A DNA stretch of 64,000 nt from Thiobacillus denitrificans (GCA_002403375.1 DHHQ01000023.1:139070-203069), one strand, 5' to 3'. Numbered from the stretch's first letter, positions 1 through 9,128 are shown. A program made the numbers and translations. The notes: generated by a model not told the origin, from the letters alone.

Positions 1-1719
1 CCCGACGTGCTGCTTGTCGTGCTCGACGCCACCGCGCTCGAGCGCGACCTCGAACTCGCGCTCGAACTCGCGCAGCTCGGCCGGCCGATGGTGTTCGCGC
101 TCAACCGCATGGACGAGGCGCGCGCCCGGCGGCGCTTCATCAACGTGCGGGCGCTGGCGACCCAGCTCGGCGCGCCGGTCGTGCCGACCGTGGCGCACAT
201 GGGCATCGGCCTTGCCGACCTGTATTCCACCGTGGTGCGCACCGCGCGCGAGGCGCGCTCGGCGCGTTCCCGTCCGCCGGTGCCCGCGCCGAGCCCGCAC
301 ATCGCAGCGCAGCTGCAGGCGATCGCCGCGATCGCTCGCCAGCCCGAAGTCGCTGCAGCGTTCGCGGTGCCGGACACCCTGCTGACGATGCAGCTCGCCG
401 AGCACGACGGCTACTTCGCGCAGGAACTGCAGGCGCATTTTCCCGCGCAGCACGCCGCACTCGTCGCCGCGCGCGCGGCCGCCGGCGCCGCCCTGCCGCG
501 GCCGCTCGCGGAGGAGATCCATGCCGACCGGCATCATCGCGCCGCCTCGATGTACGAGGCGGTGAGTCGCCCCGGCGGCGAGGGGGCGCCGCCGCGCTGG
601 CAGCTGTGGGCGGACGACCTGTTCCTGCACCCGCGCTGGGGCTTCGCCGGGTCGCTGGCGGTGTTCGCGCTGGTGCTGCTGTTCGTGTTCGAGGTCAGCG
701 CGTTCCTCGATTCGCTGACCGTGGCGCGCCTGATCGCATGGGCCGAGCCGTGGCAGCCGACCGACCTCGCGGGCGTGGTCGCGCGCGCCGTGCTCGACGG
801 CTTCATCGGGCTCGCCGGCATCGTCATCCCCTACATGATTCCGCTGGTCCTGCTGCTGGTGTGGCTGGAGGAGTCGGGGATCATGCACCGCGTCGCCTTC
901 GTGGTCGACCGCGGCTTCCACCGGCTGGGGCTGCACGGCGGCGTCGCGCTGCCGTTCCTGATGGGGCTCGGCTGCAACGTGCCGGCGCTCGCCGCCACCG
1001 CCGCGGTCACCCACGGCCGCGACCGCACGGTGGCATCGCTGCTGATCACCTTCCTGCCGTGCTCGGCGCGCTCGGCGATCATCCTCGCGGTCGGCGGCAA
1101 GTACCTCGGCGGGCTCGGCGTGTTCGCGCTGTTCATGCTCGCGCCGGTCGTCGTCAGTCTGGTCGGCAAGCTCCTGAAGCGCCGCTATCCCGAGACGACG
1201 CCCGGCATGATCCAGGAGATCCCCCCCTACGCCGTGCCCACCCTGCGCGCGCTCGCCGCCAACACCTGGGAGCGCAGCCGCGACATCGTCACCATCGTGC
1301 TGCCGCTGCTGGTCGCCGGCAGCGTGGTGCTGGCGCTGCTCGGCCACTTCGGTGCGGATGCCTGGATCAATCTCGCGCTCACGCCGGTGACGTCGTGGTG
1401 GCTGGGGCTTCCCGTCGCGCTCGGCGTGCCGATCCTGTTCGGCGTGCTGCGCAAGGAGCTGTCGCTGCTGATGGTGTTCCAGGCGCTCGGCACGCAGGAA
1501 CTCGGCGGGGTGCTCGACACCGTGCAGATCGCCACCTTCCTGGTCTTCCTCACCTTCTACGTGCCCTGCGTGTCGACCTTCGCGATGATGCTGCGGCTGC
1601 TCGGCCGGCGCGATGCGCTGTATTCGGTCGTGCTCTCGATCGGCGTCGCGCTCGCGGTGGCCGCTGCCGTGCGCTGGCCGCTCGAGCTCGTCGGGCTGGC
1701 GACCCGGGCGGCGGGATGA
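1..1719 (+). CDS. feoB: Ferrous iron transport protein B, 5'-truncated by the window edge
   Basis: Inner-membrane Fe(II) transporter with an N-terminal GTPase domain and a C-terminal membrane channel. The frame is open from base 1, so the true start, including the P-loop and switch regions, lies upstream. Visible are the segment following G3 (DATALERDL) and the G4 motif NRMD at visible residues 35-38 (NKxD variant). The usual G5-type SAxxG stretch reads VAHMG here. Membrane segments start near visible residue 213. The FeoB signatures LGCNVPALAATA (about 323) and FLPCSARSAIIL (about 351) identify the family. About 572 residues remain of a protein usually 600-780 long. No feoA or feoC is visible downstream. 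Confidence 0.95.
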   Translation, partial: PDVLLVVLDATALERDLELALELAQLGRPMVFALNRMDEARARRRFINVRALATQLGAPVVPTVAHMGIGLADLYSTVVRTAREARSARSRPPVPAPSPHIAAQLQAIAAIARQPEVAAAFAVPDTLLTMQLAEHDGYFAQELQAHFPAQHAALVAARAAAGAALPRPLAEEIHADRHHRAASMYEAVSRPGGEGAPPRWQLWADDLFLHPRWGFAGSLAVFALVLLFVFEVSAFLDSLTVARLIAWAEPWQPTDLAGVVARAVLDGFIGLAGIVIPYMIPLVLLLVWLEESGIMHRVAFVVDRGFHRLGLHGGVALPFLMGLGCNVPALAATAAVTHGRDRTVASLLITFLPCSARSAIILAVGGKYLGGLGVFALFMLAPVVVSLVGKLLKRRYPETTPGMIQEIPPYAVPTLRALAANTWERSRDIVTIVLPLLVAGSVVLALLGHFGADAWINLALTPVTSWWLGLPVALGVPILFGVLRKELSLLMVFQALGTQELGGVLDTVQIATFLVFLTFYVPCVSTFAMMLRLLGRRDALYSVVLSIGVALAVAAAVRWPLELVGLATRAAG

Positions 1720-1804
1720 GCCGCGGCATGCGGGAGACACACCGGGGAACCGTGACGCGGCGCGCGGAAGGGCGGGGACGCGCGCCGAGCGTGCGTGAGC
1801 CGTC

Positions 1805-2473
1805 ATGACGCGCATCGCATTCAGCCGCGCGGAAGCCCTTCGCCTGGCGGGCCTGTTGCTGTTCGTCGTCGCGCTTTCCCTCGCCGCCTACGCCATGCGC
1901 GATGCGCTGCTGACGGGCGTCGATTGGATCGGCGGGGCGATGCAGGAAGCGCCCGTGTGGGGCCCCGTGGTCTTCTTCCTCGCGTCGGCCGCGTCGGTGC
2001 TGTTCCTGTTCCTGTCGAGCGTGCTGCTCGTGCCGTCGGCGGTGCTGGTGTGGGGCGAGGAGCTGACCTTCCTGCTGCTCGCCGGCGGCTGGCTGTTCGG
2101 GTGGGTGGTCACCTACGCCATCGGCAGGTTCTTCCGCGGGTGGGCGATCGTCGCGCGCAGGATGCACCAGCGCAGCTACACCGAGGCGTCGTCGGTGCTG
2201 TCGGGCAAGCTGCCCTTTTCGCTGGTGCTGCTCGTGGTCTGCTCGCTCCCCGCCGAGATCCCGGGCTACCTGCTGGGCGCGGCGCGCTATCCGTTCCGGC
2301 GTTTCCTGCTGGCGGTGGCGCTCGCGGAAATTCCCTTCGCGTTTCTCATCGTGTTCCTCGGCGAGTCGTTCGTGCGCGAGAACGCGCCCCTGTTCGTCGT
2401 GCTGCTGGTGCTGCTGGTCGGCGTCCTCGGGTGGGAACTCGGCAACGCCCGCCGCATGCGCCGGGGTCGCTAA
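1805..2473 (+). CDS. TVP38/TMEM64 (SNARE-associated/DedA-like) membrane protein
   Basis: A 222-residue integral membrane protein with an N-terminal helix, a central hydrophobic pair around residues 58-108 ending in GWLFGWVVTYAIGRFF, and C-terminal helices, as in the VTT/TVP38 family. Members are implicated in lipid scrambling or envelope homeostasis; the substrate here cannot be read from sequence. It begins 85 bp after feoB on the same strand and could be cotranscribed. The start ATG at 1805 has only a weak ribosome-binding site. It converges with the multicopper oxidase gene. Confidence 0.75.
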   Translation: MTRIAFSRAEALRLAGLLLFVVALSLAAYAMRDALLTGVDWIGGAMQEAPVWGPVVFFLASAASVLFLFLSSVLLVPSAVLVWGEELTFLLLAGGWLFGWVVTYAIGRFFRGWAIVARRMHQRSYTEASSVLSGKLPFSLVLLVVCSLPAEIPGYLLGAARYPFRRFLLAVALAEIPFAFLIVFLGESFVRENAPLFVVLLVLLVGVLGWELGNARRMRRGR

Positions 2474-2508
2474 GGCGCCGGCGCCGGGTTGCGATGCGGC
2501 GCTCCCCT

Positions 2509-2526
2509 CCGGCCGGCGCCGGCCGG
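2509..2526. other. 18-bp perfect GC palindrome between convergent genes
   Basis: CCGGCCGG-CG-CCGGCCGG is fully self-complementary and lies between the convergent TVP38 and multicopper oxidase genes. It could act as a bidirectional transcription stop, but it has no flanking T-tract, so a classical intrinsic terminator is not supported. Confidence 0.4.
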
Positions 2527-2538
2527 GGGGGCACGGGC

Positions 2539-4212
2539 TCAGTAGGTCAGCAGGTACTGCCGCATCATCTCGTGGTCCTCGTGCTCGAGCACGTGGCAGT
2601 GGAACGGGAAGGGTTCGCTCTGCCCGGGGGCGAGCCCGGCCACCCCGGTGAAGCGCGCCGCCACGCTCACCAGTTCGAGCCCGCCGACGCGCACCGTGTC
2701 CTTCCAGCCCTTCTCGTTGTCGTCGACGCGATTGGGGCCGACGCCGACGGGCTTGCCGTCCGGATCCTCGCCGAGCTGCCAGCGTCCGAGCACCTGGAAC
2801 TGCACCAGATGGATGTGCATCGGATGGATCATCTCGGACTTGTTCACCCAGTTCCACACCTCGACGCTGCCGTTCTGCACGGCATGGGTCGGCACGTCGA
2901 AGCGGTGCTCGGTGTCGCGCCGCGTCGGCCCGGTGATGTGCCACATCGCGTCGCCGACGTCGGGGTCGTAGGTGTCCTCCAGCGCGAAGTAGCGCTGCGG
3001 CGCCCCGGCGATATCGAGTGGCGCGATGCTCGCCAGCGTCGCGGGCAGGATCACGCCGTCGCTGACGGGCGTGGCGCCGACGTGGAACGCCATGACCTCG
3101 TCGATCCGCGGCGCTTCCATGTGCACCTGGTCCATGTCGCGGTTGGTCAGCACGACGCCGTTGCTCATGCCGGGCTGGCTGAAGTCGACGATGACGTCGG
3201 CGCGCTCGCCCGGGGTGAGCGTGATGCGCCGCAGGGCGAGCGGCGCCGGCAGGAAGCCGCCGTCGGTGCCGATCTGCTGGAACACCCAGTTGTCGCTGTC
3301 GCTGCCGAGCTGCAGCGTGTAGTTGCGCGTGTTGGAGCCGTTCAGCAGGCGGAAGCGGTACTTGCGCGGCTCGACCACCAGGTGCGGCCAGGCCTTGCCG
3401 TTGACCAGCATGACGTCGCCGAAGAAGGTGTCGTCGAGCCGCCGCGGATAGGCGAGCCGGCCGGTGCCGGTGATCTGCCGGTCCTGCAGCACCAGCGGCA
3501 TTTCGTAGCGCGGGTCGGGCAGCTGGCCGGAGGCGATCCACGCGCGCTCCTGCGCATCGCGCACGAGGAAGCCGCCGGCGAGGCCCATGATGACGTTCAG
3601 CCGCGTGTTGCCGATCGCGTGGTCGTGGTACCAGAGCGTCGCCGAGCGGTCCTGCGGCGCGTAGTCGTAGGTGACCGACTGGGTCGGCAGGATGAACTGG
3701 GTTGGGTAGCCGTCGGCGAACGACGAGACGTGGCCGCCGTGCAGGTGGACGACCGCCTTGCGGTTGTCGGTGGCACCGTGCACGTGGTCGAGCACGCTCT
3801 GGTCGATGCGCAGGAAATGCCGGGCGTCGATGTCGCTCGACAGGTTGTTGTACCAGACGACGCGGGTCGTCGCCTCGGCCGGCACGACGAAGGTCGGCCC
3901 GGGACTGCTGAAGCCCGACGCGGCGTTGCCGAAGCCCCAGACCGGCGTCACCGGTCCGAGGTCGCTGTGCAGGGTCTGTTTGAACTGCCGCATGCGGACG
4001 TGGTAGACGCCGCTGGCGTTGGCCCGCATCACGGCCGGGATGGGCAGCGGATCCTTGAAGCGGGTGAGCGAAGGCGAGCCCCCCGCGTAGGCGGAACGGC
4101 TGGTGACGCCCCACGGGAGGAGCAGGGCGGCGCCGCCCACGGCGGTGGCCTGCAGGAATTCGCGCCGGCTCCACGCTACGCCGCCGCGCCTGGATTGGGT
4201 GTCCTGTTTCAT
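2539..4212 (-). CDS. Tat-exported multicopper oxidase
   Basis: Periplasmic multicopper oxidase of 557 aa, probably a CotA/bilirubin-oxidase-like laccase. The N-terminus has a twin-arginine signal (SRREFLQA, residues 15-22) followed by a hydrophobic stretch ending near SAYAGG. All four copper-ligand blocks are present: HLHGGH, WYHDHAIGNTRL, HPMHIHLVQF and the C-terminal FPFHCHVLEHEDHEMM, which carries the His-Cys-His T1/T3 core and a Met axial-ligand candidate. The ATG at 4212 is chosen because AAGGAGA precedes it and because the Tat signal starts there; the open frame continues upstream only as high-GC shadow. The substrate is unknown. FeoB nearby makes Fe(II) or Cu(I) oxidation conceivable, but that is inference. 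Confidence 0.92.
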   Translation of the reverse strand: MKQDTQSRRGGVAWSRREFLQATAVGGAALLLPWGVTSRSAYAGGSPSLTRFKDPLPIPAVMRANASGVYHVRMRQFKQTLHSDLGPVTPVWGFGNAASGFSSPGPTFVVPAEATTRVVWYNNLSSDIDARHFLRIDQSVLDHVHGATDNRKAVVHLHGGHVSSFADGYPTQFILPTQSVTYDYAPQDRSATLWYHDHAIGNTRLNVIMGLAGGFLVRDAQERAWIASGQLPDPRYEMPLVLQDRQITGTGRLAYPRRLDDTFFGDVMLVNGKAWPHLVVEPRKYRFRLLNGSNTRNYTLQLGSDSDNWVFQQIGTDGGFLPAPLALRRITLTPGERADVIVDFSQPGMSNGVVLTNRDMDQVHMEAPRIDEVMAFHVGATPVSDGVILPATLASIAPLDIAGAPQRYFALEDTYDPDVGDAMWHITGPTRRDTEHRFDVPTHAVQNGSVEVWNWVNKSEMIHPMHIHLVQFQVLGRWQLGEDPDGKPVGVGPNRVDDNEKGWKDTVRVGGLELVSVAARFTGVAGLAPGQSEPFPFHCHVLEHEDHEMMRQYLLTY

Positions 4213-4310
4213 GACTCGATCTCCTTGGCCTGGACATGCCGGGCCGGCGCCGTGCGCGACGGCGGCGCCCCGGGCCATTGGGTCCCGCCGGGGGGCGGGC
4301 ACGACCCCGC

Positions 4311-4333
4311 ATGGGAATCGCAATGATTCCCAT
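4311..4333. promoter_or_regulatory. Inverted repeat in the MCO/SGNH divergent intergenic region
   Basis: ATGGGAATC-GCAAT-GATTCCCAT is a perfect 9-bp inverted repeat with a 5-nt spacer, about 100 bp upstream of the multicopper oxidase start and 190 bp upstream of the SGNH gene. It is operator-like. The core AATGATT loosely resembles half of a Fur box, but the match is too weak to assign. The rest of the 312-bp region 4213-4524 shows no further gene; a GC-rich hairpin-like run lies at 4288-4300. Confidence 0.4.
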
Positions 4334-4524
4334 CGCGATGACTCCATCAACGTAGCCGCCGCGCAGCCGCGGACAAGGTGGGCCGAGCCTGTAAATTCGG
4401 GGGCGTGGACCGTAGCGCGCGGATGCGGGGGTGCCGGCCTACGACTAAAGTGGTATGTCCTTCTCCCGGTCTTTGCTCTACGCTGATGCCGGCTTGTCGA
4501 GGCGACGACCTGACGGGAGGCTTG

Positions 4525-5391
4525 ATGCCACGGAAAACGGTGCGCTACCGCGCAGACATCATCCAGGCGATGAGCCTGGGGATGGGCGACTACCCGCTGC
4601 AGCCGGACGACCCCTTCTACGATTGGCGCCTGCTCGCCGAAGGCGACTCGTGGTTCACCGTCGGCGCGATCCCGTCGTCCAACCTGCTCTACGAACTGCG
4701 CCTCAAGCAGCGCACCGTCATCCTCAACCTCGGCCATCCCGGCGATACGCTCGCCAACGTCGCCCAGCTGTCGGCCAACCCCGAATTCGTTCGCCGGCTC
4801 GCCCACCCCAACTGGGCGTCCGACTGGGACGCCGTGCTGCTGAGCGGCGGCGGCAACGACCTGATCGACCGCGCCGGCGACCTCATCCGGGCGCGCCCCA
4901 GGGGCGCCGCCAGGCAGGCGGCCGACTACGTCGACGCCGACGCGCTGGCGGCGTTCGGCGCCGACGTCAAGGCGGCCTACCGCAGGATCGTCGCGCTGCG
5001 CGACGGGGCGGCGAGCCCGAACCACGGCAAGCCGATCATCGTCCACACCTACGACTACCCCACCCCGCGCCCGGCGCCGGCGACCTTCCTGATCGTCCCG
5101 TTCACCCGGCCGTGGATGCACCCGGTGTTCGAGGCGCGCAAGGTGCCGAAGTCCCTGCGCGCCGGCGTCGCAGCGCTGCTGCTCGACGCGCTCGCGGGGG
5201 CGCTGCTGGAACTCGAAAGCGAATTGCCGGCGTTTCATGTGGTCGACACCCGCGGCCTGCTCGAGCGGGCGGACATCGATGCGCGCGGCAACAGCGGCGA
5301 CTGGCTGAACGAGATCCATCCCAACGGCGACGGCTACCGCAAGATCGCCGCCAGGCTGGCGGCGAAACTGCACCGGGTGCTCGCGGCATGA
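4525..5391 (+). CDS. SGNH/GDSL-type hydrolase
   Basis: A 288-aa esterase/lipase-fold protein. The four SGNH blocks are visible: GDSW with the nucleophile Ser42, the glycine block around NLGHPGDT (about 70-77), GGGND with Asn111, and DWLNEIHPNG with Asp259 and His265. No signal peptide is apparent, so it is probably cytoplasmic or associated with its partner. The ATG at 4525 is preceded by GGGAGG at the right distance; longer upstream frames lack this. The stop overlaps the start of the patatin-like gene (ATGA), which indicates translational coupling and a shared role in lipid or ester hydrolysis. The substrate is unknown. Confidence 0.85.
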   Translation: MPRKTVRYRADIIQAMSLGMGDYPLQPDDPFYDWRLLAEGDSWFTVGAIPSSNLLYELRLKQRTVILNLGHPGDTLANVAQLSANPEFVRRLAHPNWASDWDAVLLSGGGNDLIDRAGDLIRARPRGAARQAADYVDADALAAFGADVKAAYRRIVALRDGAASPNHGKPIIVHTYDYPTPRPAPATFLIVPFTRPWMHPVFEARKVPKSLRAGVAALLLDALAGALLELESELPAFHVVDTRGLLERADIDARGNSGDWLNEIHPNGDGYRKIAARLAAKLHRVLAA

Positions 5392-7883
5392 GGCGCGCCA
5401 AGCTCGGGCTGGCGCTGGCGGGCGGCGGCTTTCGCGCCTCGCTGTTCCACCTCGGGGTGCTGCGGCGGATGGCGGAGCTCGACCTGCTGCGCCACGTGCA
5501 GGTGCTCTCCGCGGTGTCGGGCGGCTCGATCGTCGGCGCGCTGTACGTCCTGCTGCTGAAGGAGCGCCTCGAGAATCCTGCCCACACGTCGATTTCCCGC
5601 GAGGGCTACCTGGAGATCGTCGACGAGCTGCAGCACGACCTGATCCGCGGCATCCGCGGGAACCTGCGCACCCGGCTGTTCATGAATCCCTTCACGCTGC
5701 TCAAGGTGCTGCTCTTCAGGGGGAGCCTCGCCGCCGAGATGGGGCGGCTGTACGAGCGGCACATCTTCGGCGCCGCCCGCGCCCGGCTGCAGAAGGCCGG
5801 CGCCGCCATCGTCGCCGGCAGGATCCCGCTGACTGCGCTGCGCTTGCGCAAGGAGGCGGTCGACCGCGAGGGCAGCGCGGTGGCCTACAACGTCGAGGCG
5901 CTCGCCGGCGCCGGGCGGCCGGGGTCGGCGGTCACCAGCCTGATCCTCAACGCGACCTCGCTCAATTCCGGCGCGCGCTTCTGGTTCTCGCCCACCGAAC
6001 TCGGCGACTGGTACCTCGGCCACGTGCGCCACGACGAGATCCGCGACGAACTGCTGCCGCGCAAGGTCCTGCTCGAGCTCCCGCACGACCAGCGAAGCGC
6101 GCTGCTCGACGCGTGGCCCGATGCAACGCGCTGGAAAGCGGTGGCCGGCGGCGTCCTCGCGCGCTGGGGGATGGCGTGGGACGACGCGCACGCGAGCGGC
6201 GTGCGCAACTGGGGCAGTGATCCGGCGCATGCGGCGCAGCTGCGGTTCGCCCACTGGTACGCAGGCATCCGCCGCGAACGCGCGCTCGCGGGATCGCGGC
6301 TCGCGCGCTGGCTCGGCGTGCAGGTCGCGGCGGACGCCGGGGGCGGGCTGCCGCTGCCGTGGAGCGGGCCGCTGGCGGCGGACGAATTCCTGGCCCTCGT
6401 GCAGCTGCTGCTGCAGGCGGAGGACGGACGCCTGCGCAACCTCAAGATCCATGCGTGGTACCTGGCGCACGGACGCCGGCGGGTGCCCACGGTCGACGGC
6501 GGAATGGACGACGCGACCCGCTGGACCTTCTTCTGGGAGGCGCTGAAGTCGGTCGACCACGAGCGCGGCGAGCGCCTGGAGGTCGCCTTCGGCGAGGAAG
6601 CCGCAGGCGGGCGCGAGCCGCCGTGGTGCAGGCAGCTGTTCGACTGGGTGCTCGAGGTCTACTCCTGCGACGGGGCCGCGGCCATTTCCCCGACGATCGA
6701 GGCCGAGTGGGACGCGTTTCCCCTGGCCGACGCCGTCGCCGCCTCGGCGGCCTTCCCGCCCGTGTTCCCGCCCTACCAGCTGCGCGAGATCTACGACGAC
6801 ACCCATGTGCAGGTGCTGTCGCTCACCGACGGCGGGCCCTTCGACAACCTCGGCGTGACGGCGCTGCTCGACGAGCACTGCAACTACGTGATCGCGAGCG
6901 ATACCGGCGCCCCGTTCGACAACCGCCAGGGCAGGGCGGCGGTGGGACGGCTCGGCATGATGCGCAGGCTGTCGGACGTGCTGATGTTCCGCCCGGCGCA
7001 GCTCTACCGCCACGATCTCCACGAGCGCCGCCGCATCGGTCGTGCGGCCGAGGCCGGCGACGCCGCGTCGGCGCTCGCGCGCTTCGCCGCCAGCCGCGAA
7101 CTGCGCGGATTGGCGGCGTTCCGCATCGGCTCGCCGCGGCGCGCGGGAGAGCCGCCGGCGGTCGACCCTGCGCTGATCGCGAACCTGCGCACCGATCTCG
7201 ACGTCTTCGGCGACGTCGAGATCAAGTGCCTGGTGAACGCGGGCTACCTGATGGCCGACCAGTACCTGCGCGCAGGCCTCAAGGACAGCCCCTTCGAGTC
7301 TCCCGACTGGGCCGCGGCCGCGTGCGAGCCGTTCCCGCCGACACTGCCCGCGCCGCGCGTCGCGCGCATCCTCGAGGCCGGCCGCCATCGCTTCTTCCGC
7401 GCCCTGATGCTGTGGGCGCCGCTGCCGACGGTGGCGACGCTCGGCGCCGCGTCGGCGCTCGTCGGCGCCGTTTGGGTCCGGGGCTGGGAATGGTCGCACG
7501 CCTGGGCCGCGGCGGCCGGCGCGGTCGAGTGGACGGCGGCGAACCTGCTGACCCTCGACTGGGTCGCCGAAGGCGTCCGGCAGGTCCGGCTGAAGTACGT
7601 CGCCGCGGCCGCGCTGGCGGCGCTGCTCGGCTGGCTGGCGCTGCGCGAGGCCGGCGCGCTCTGGCCTGCCGCGCGTTACGCGCTGCGCGATCGCGCCGGC
7701 GGGGGGCGCAGGGCGCTCACGCTGTGGAAGAACCTGAAGCGGTTCAAGGGCAACCTGCTGTGGCTGTTCAAGTTCCTTCCGCTGGCGGTCGTCGTGGTGT
7801 CGGCGGTCGCCTGGGCGAGCCACCTCCTCGGCGCCAGGCCCTTCCAGCGGGCGACGCGCGACCCCGAAGGAATCGACCGGTAG
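5388..7883 (+). CDS. Patatin-like phospholipase with C-terminal membrane segments
   Basis: An 831-aa protein of the patatin/RssA superfamily. The oxyanion motif GGGFR is at residues 12-16, the nucleophile is Ser44 in SAVSGGS, and the second catalytic residue is Asp481 in LTDGGPFDNLG. About 437 residues separate the Ser and Asp, far more than in a minimal patatin domain, so a large insertion of unknown function is present. After residue 660 there are three or more hydrophobic stretches (about 667-695, 735-750, 790-815), which suggests anchoring in the inner membrane. It is translationally coupled to the upstream SGNH hydrolase. Predicted reaction: hydrolysis of acyl esters of lipids. The dyad is directly visible; the substrate is not. 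Confidence 0.85.
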   Translation: MRRAKLGLALAGGGFRASLFHLGVLRRMAELDLLRHVQVLSAVSGGSIVGALYVLLLKERLENPAHTSISREGYLEIVDELQHDLIRGIRGNLRTRLFMNPFTLLKVLLFRGSLAAEMGRLYERHIFGAARARLQKAGAAIVAGRIPLTALRLRKEAVDREGSAVAYNVEALAGAGRPGSAVTSLILNATSLNSGARFWFSPTELGDWYLGHVRHDEIRDELLPRKVLLELPHDQRSALLDAWPDATRWKAVAGGVLARWGMAWDDAHASGVRNWGSDPAHAAQLRFAHWYAGIRRERALAGSRLARWLGVQVAADAGGGLPLPWSGPLAADEFLALVQLLLQAEDGRLRNLKIHAWYLAHGRRRVPTVDGGMDDATRWTFFWEALKSVDHERGERLEVAFGEEAAGGREPPWCRQLFDWVLEVYSCDGAAAISPTIEAEWDAFPLADAVAASAAFPPVFPPYQLREIYDDTHVQVLSLTDGGPFDNLGVTALLDEHCNYVIASDTGAPFDNRQGRAAVGRLGMMRRLSDVLMFRPAQLYRHDLHERRRIGRAAEAGDAASALARFAASRELRGLAAFRIGSPRRAGEPPAVDPALIANLRTDLDVFGDVEIKCLVNAGYLMADQYLRAGLKDSPFESPDWAAAACEPFPPTLPAPRVARILEAGRHRFFRALMLWAPLPTVATLGAASALVGAVWVRGWEWSHAWAAAAGAVEWTAANLLTLDWVAEGVRQVRLKYVAAAALAALLGWLALREAGALWPAARYALRDRAGGGRRALTLWKNLKRFKGNLLWLFKFLPLAVVVVSAVAWASHLLGARPFQRATRDPEGIDR

Positions 7884-7902
7884 CGGGAGCGCCGCGCCAA
7901 CG

Positions 7903-7930
7903 AAAAACGGCCCACCTTGCGGTGGGCCGT
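7903..7930 (-). terminator. Intrinsic terminator of tRNA-Phe
   Basis: Read on the minus strand, a 10-bp stem ACGGCCCACC/GGTGGGCCGT with a 4-nt loop is followed by TTTTTC. It starts 9 nt after the tRNA 3' end, so it terminates the tRNA transcript. Confidence 0.9.
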
Positions 7931-7939
7931 TCCGAATAC

Positions 7940-8015
<76 letters not shown>

Positions 8016-8066
8016 AAAAGAGGCCGCAATTTAACCGCTTTGCCGCCCCCAAGTCAAGCCGCGCGC

Positions 8067-8366
8067 TCAGCACGCAAGCCCGTGCACGCCGCACAGATGC
8101 CGCTTGACGAGCGCCAGCACGACCCACAGCCAGAACAGCAGGAAGAAGGTGAGCAGCGGAATGTGGGCATCGATCACGAAGCGCGGGGTGACGAAGCGCA
8201 CGGCGCGCACCACCGGCTGGGCGACGGTGCGCAGCACGCGGTAGAAGATGTTCTGCTCGCGGTACTTGCCGGCCAGCAGCGCGACCGCGCCCTGGCCGAG
8301 CAGGGCGAAACCGGCCACCTCGACGAGGGCGCGCAGTATGGAAACCAGCAGGATGTCGAACGGCAT
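8067..8366 (-). CDS. Small inner-membrane protein, possibly YggT-like
   Basis: A 99-aa protein with two hydrophobic segments (about 8-30 and 67-88) joined by a basic loop containing TVAQPVVRAVRFVTP. The loop followed by a helix resembles one half of a YggT-type protein, but the match is weak and no function is assigned. It lies directly upstream of the tRNA-Phe gene on the same strand and divergent from the TPR gene. The ATG start gives a membrane-compatible N-terminus. Confidence 0.6.
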   Translation of the reverse strand: MPFDILLVSILRALVEVAGFALLGQGAVALLAGKYREQNIFYRVLRTVAQPVVRAVRFVTPRFVIDAHIPLLTFFLLFWLWVVLALVKRHLCGVHGLAC

Positions 8367-8469
8367 GGCGTGGGGTGCGGGTGAGGAAGCCCCGGATTCT
8401 ATCGCAGCTTGTCAGGCCGCCGCTTGCCCGTGACAATGCGGGGTCGTTCCTTCTGCAACCGATTCCAAC

Positions 8470-9048
8470 ATGAATTTCGACCGTGTGCGGCATGCCTTGC
8501 GGGGTGCGCTCTTCAACTTCCTGCGGCAACCCGGGCGCGCGCTCGAGGCCTATCACGACAGCTATCGCGCCGATCCCCGGCATGCCGGCACGCTGCGCAT
8601 GCTGGGCTGGCTGGAGGCGCAGCAGAAGCACTGGCCGGAGGCGGAGGCCTGGTTCGAGCGCGCGGTCGAGGTCGAGCCGGACGACGCACATGCGTGGTTC
8701 AACCTCGGCTACCTGCGCGACCAGGGGGGCATGGACGAGGCGGCGGTCGCCGCCTTTCTGCGGGCGACCGAACTGAACCCGAACAACGACCGCGCCTGGT
8801 ACGGGCTGGGCATGCTGCACGCCCGTCACGGGCGCCATCGTGACGCCGCCGCCGCGCTGGCCGAGGCGGGCCGGCTGCAGCCGATGAACGGCCTGGCCTG
8901 GTATGCGCTGGGGATGGCGTGGCAGCACTGCAACGAGCCCGCCAAGGTGGCGGAAGTGATCGAGCACACGCTGGCCCACGATCCGCAGACCGCGCAGCGG
9001 CTGATCCGCGACACCGGCCGCAGCGACTACGCGCACCGCCTCGCCTGA
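8470..9048 (+). CDS. Tetratricopeptide repeat protein
   Basis: A 192-aa soluble protein built almost entirely of TPR units from about residue 25 to 170, with the canonical W-x-N/A-L-G-Y/M pattern (for example AWFNLGYL, AWYGLGML, AWYALGMA) and the Pro-32 helix breaks. It has no signal peptide. It is likely a protein-protein interaction adaptor; the partner is unknown. It converges with the symporter gene across a shared bidirectional terminator. A -10-like GACAAT lies at 8432-8437, 32 bp upstream of the ATG. Confidence 0.8.
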   Translation: MNFDRVRHALRGALFNFLRQPGRALEAYHDSYRADPRHAGTLRMLGWLEAQQKHWPEAEAWFERAVEVEPDDAHAWFNLGYLRDQGGMDEAAVAAFLRATELNPNNDRAWYGLGMLHARHGRHRDAAAALAEAGRLQPMNGLAWYALGMAWQHCNEPAKVAEVIEHTLAHDPQTAQRLIRDTGRSDYAHRLA

Positions 9049-9069
9049 GGCAGGCGCGCGGACGAAAAA

Positions 9070-9091
9070 AAGCCGGCCAATTGGCCGGCTT
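9070..9091. terminator. Bidirectional intrinsic terminator
   Basis: A perfect palindrome AAGCCGGCCAA/TTGGCCGGCTT is flanked by an A-run on the left and TTTT on the right. It serves both the plus-strand TPR gene and the minus-strand symporter gene. Confidence 0.85.
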
Positions 9092-9128
9092 TTCAATTGC
9101 GCGCCCGAAGGCGCGCTGCAGCAGGCGA

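Noticed and set aside
4288..4300. GC-rich run before the palindrome considered as a terminator.
   Set aside because: No adequate inverted repeat with a T-tract could be drawn.
1550..4333. Long open frames opposite or out of phase with real genes, such as 1550-4333, 4455-7883, 5334-8000, 11623-15159, 55560-59141 and 59715-62528.
   Set aside because: They are low-complexity Arg/Ala/Gly/Pro reading frames of high-GC DNA, overlap fully supported genes in other frames, and have no recognisable domains.
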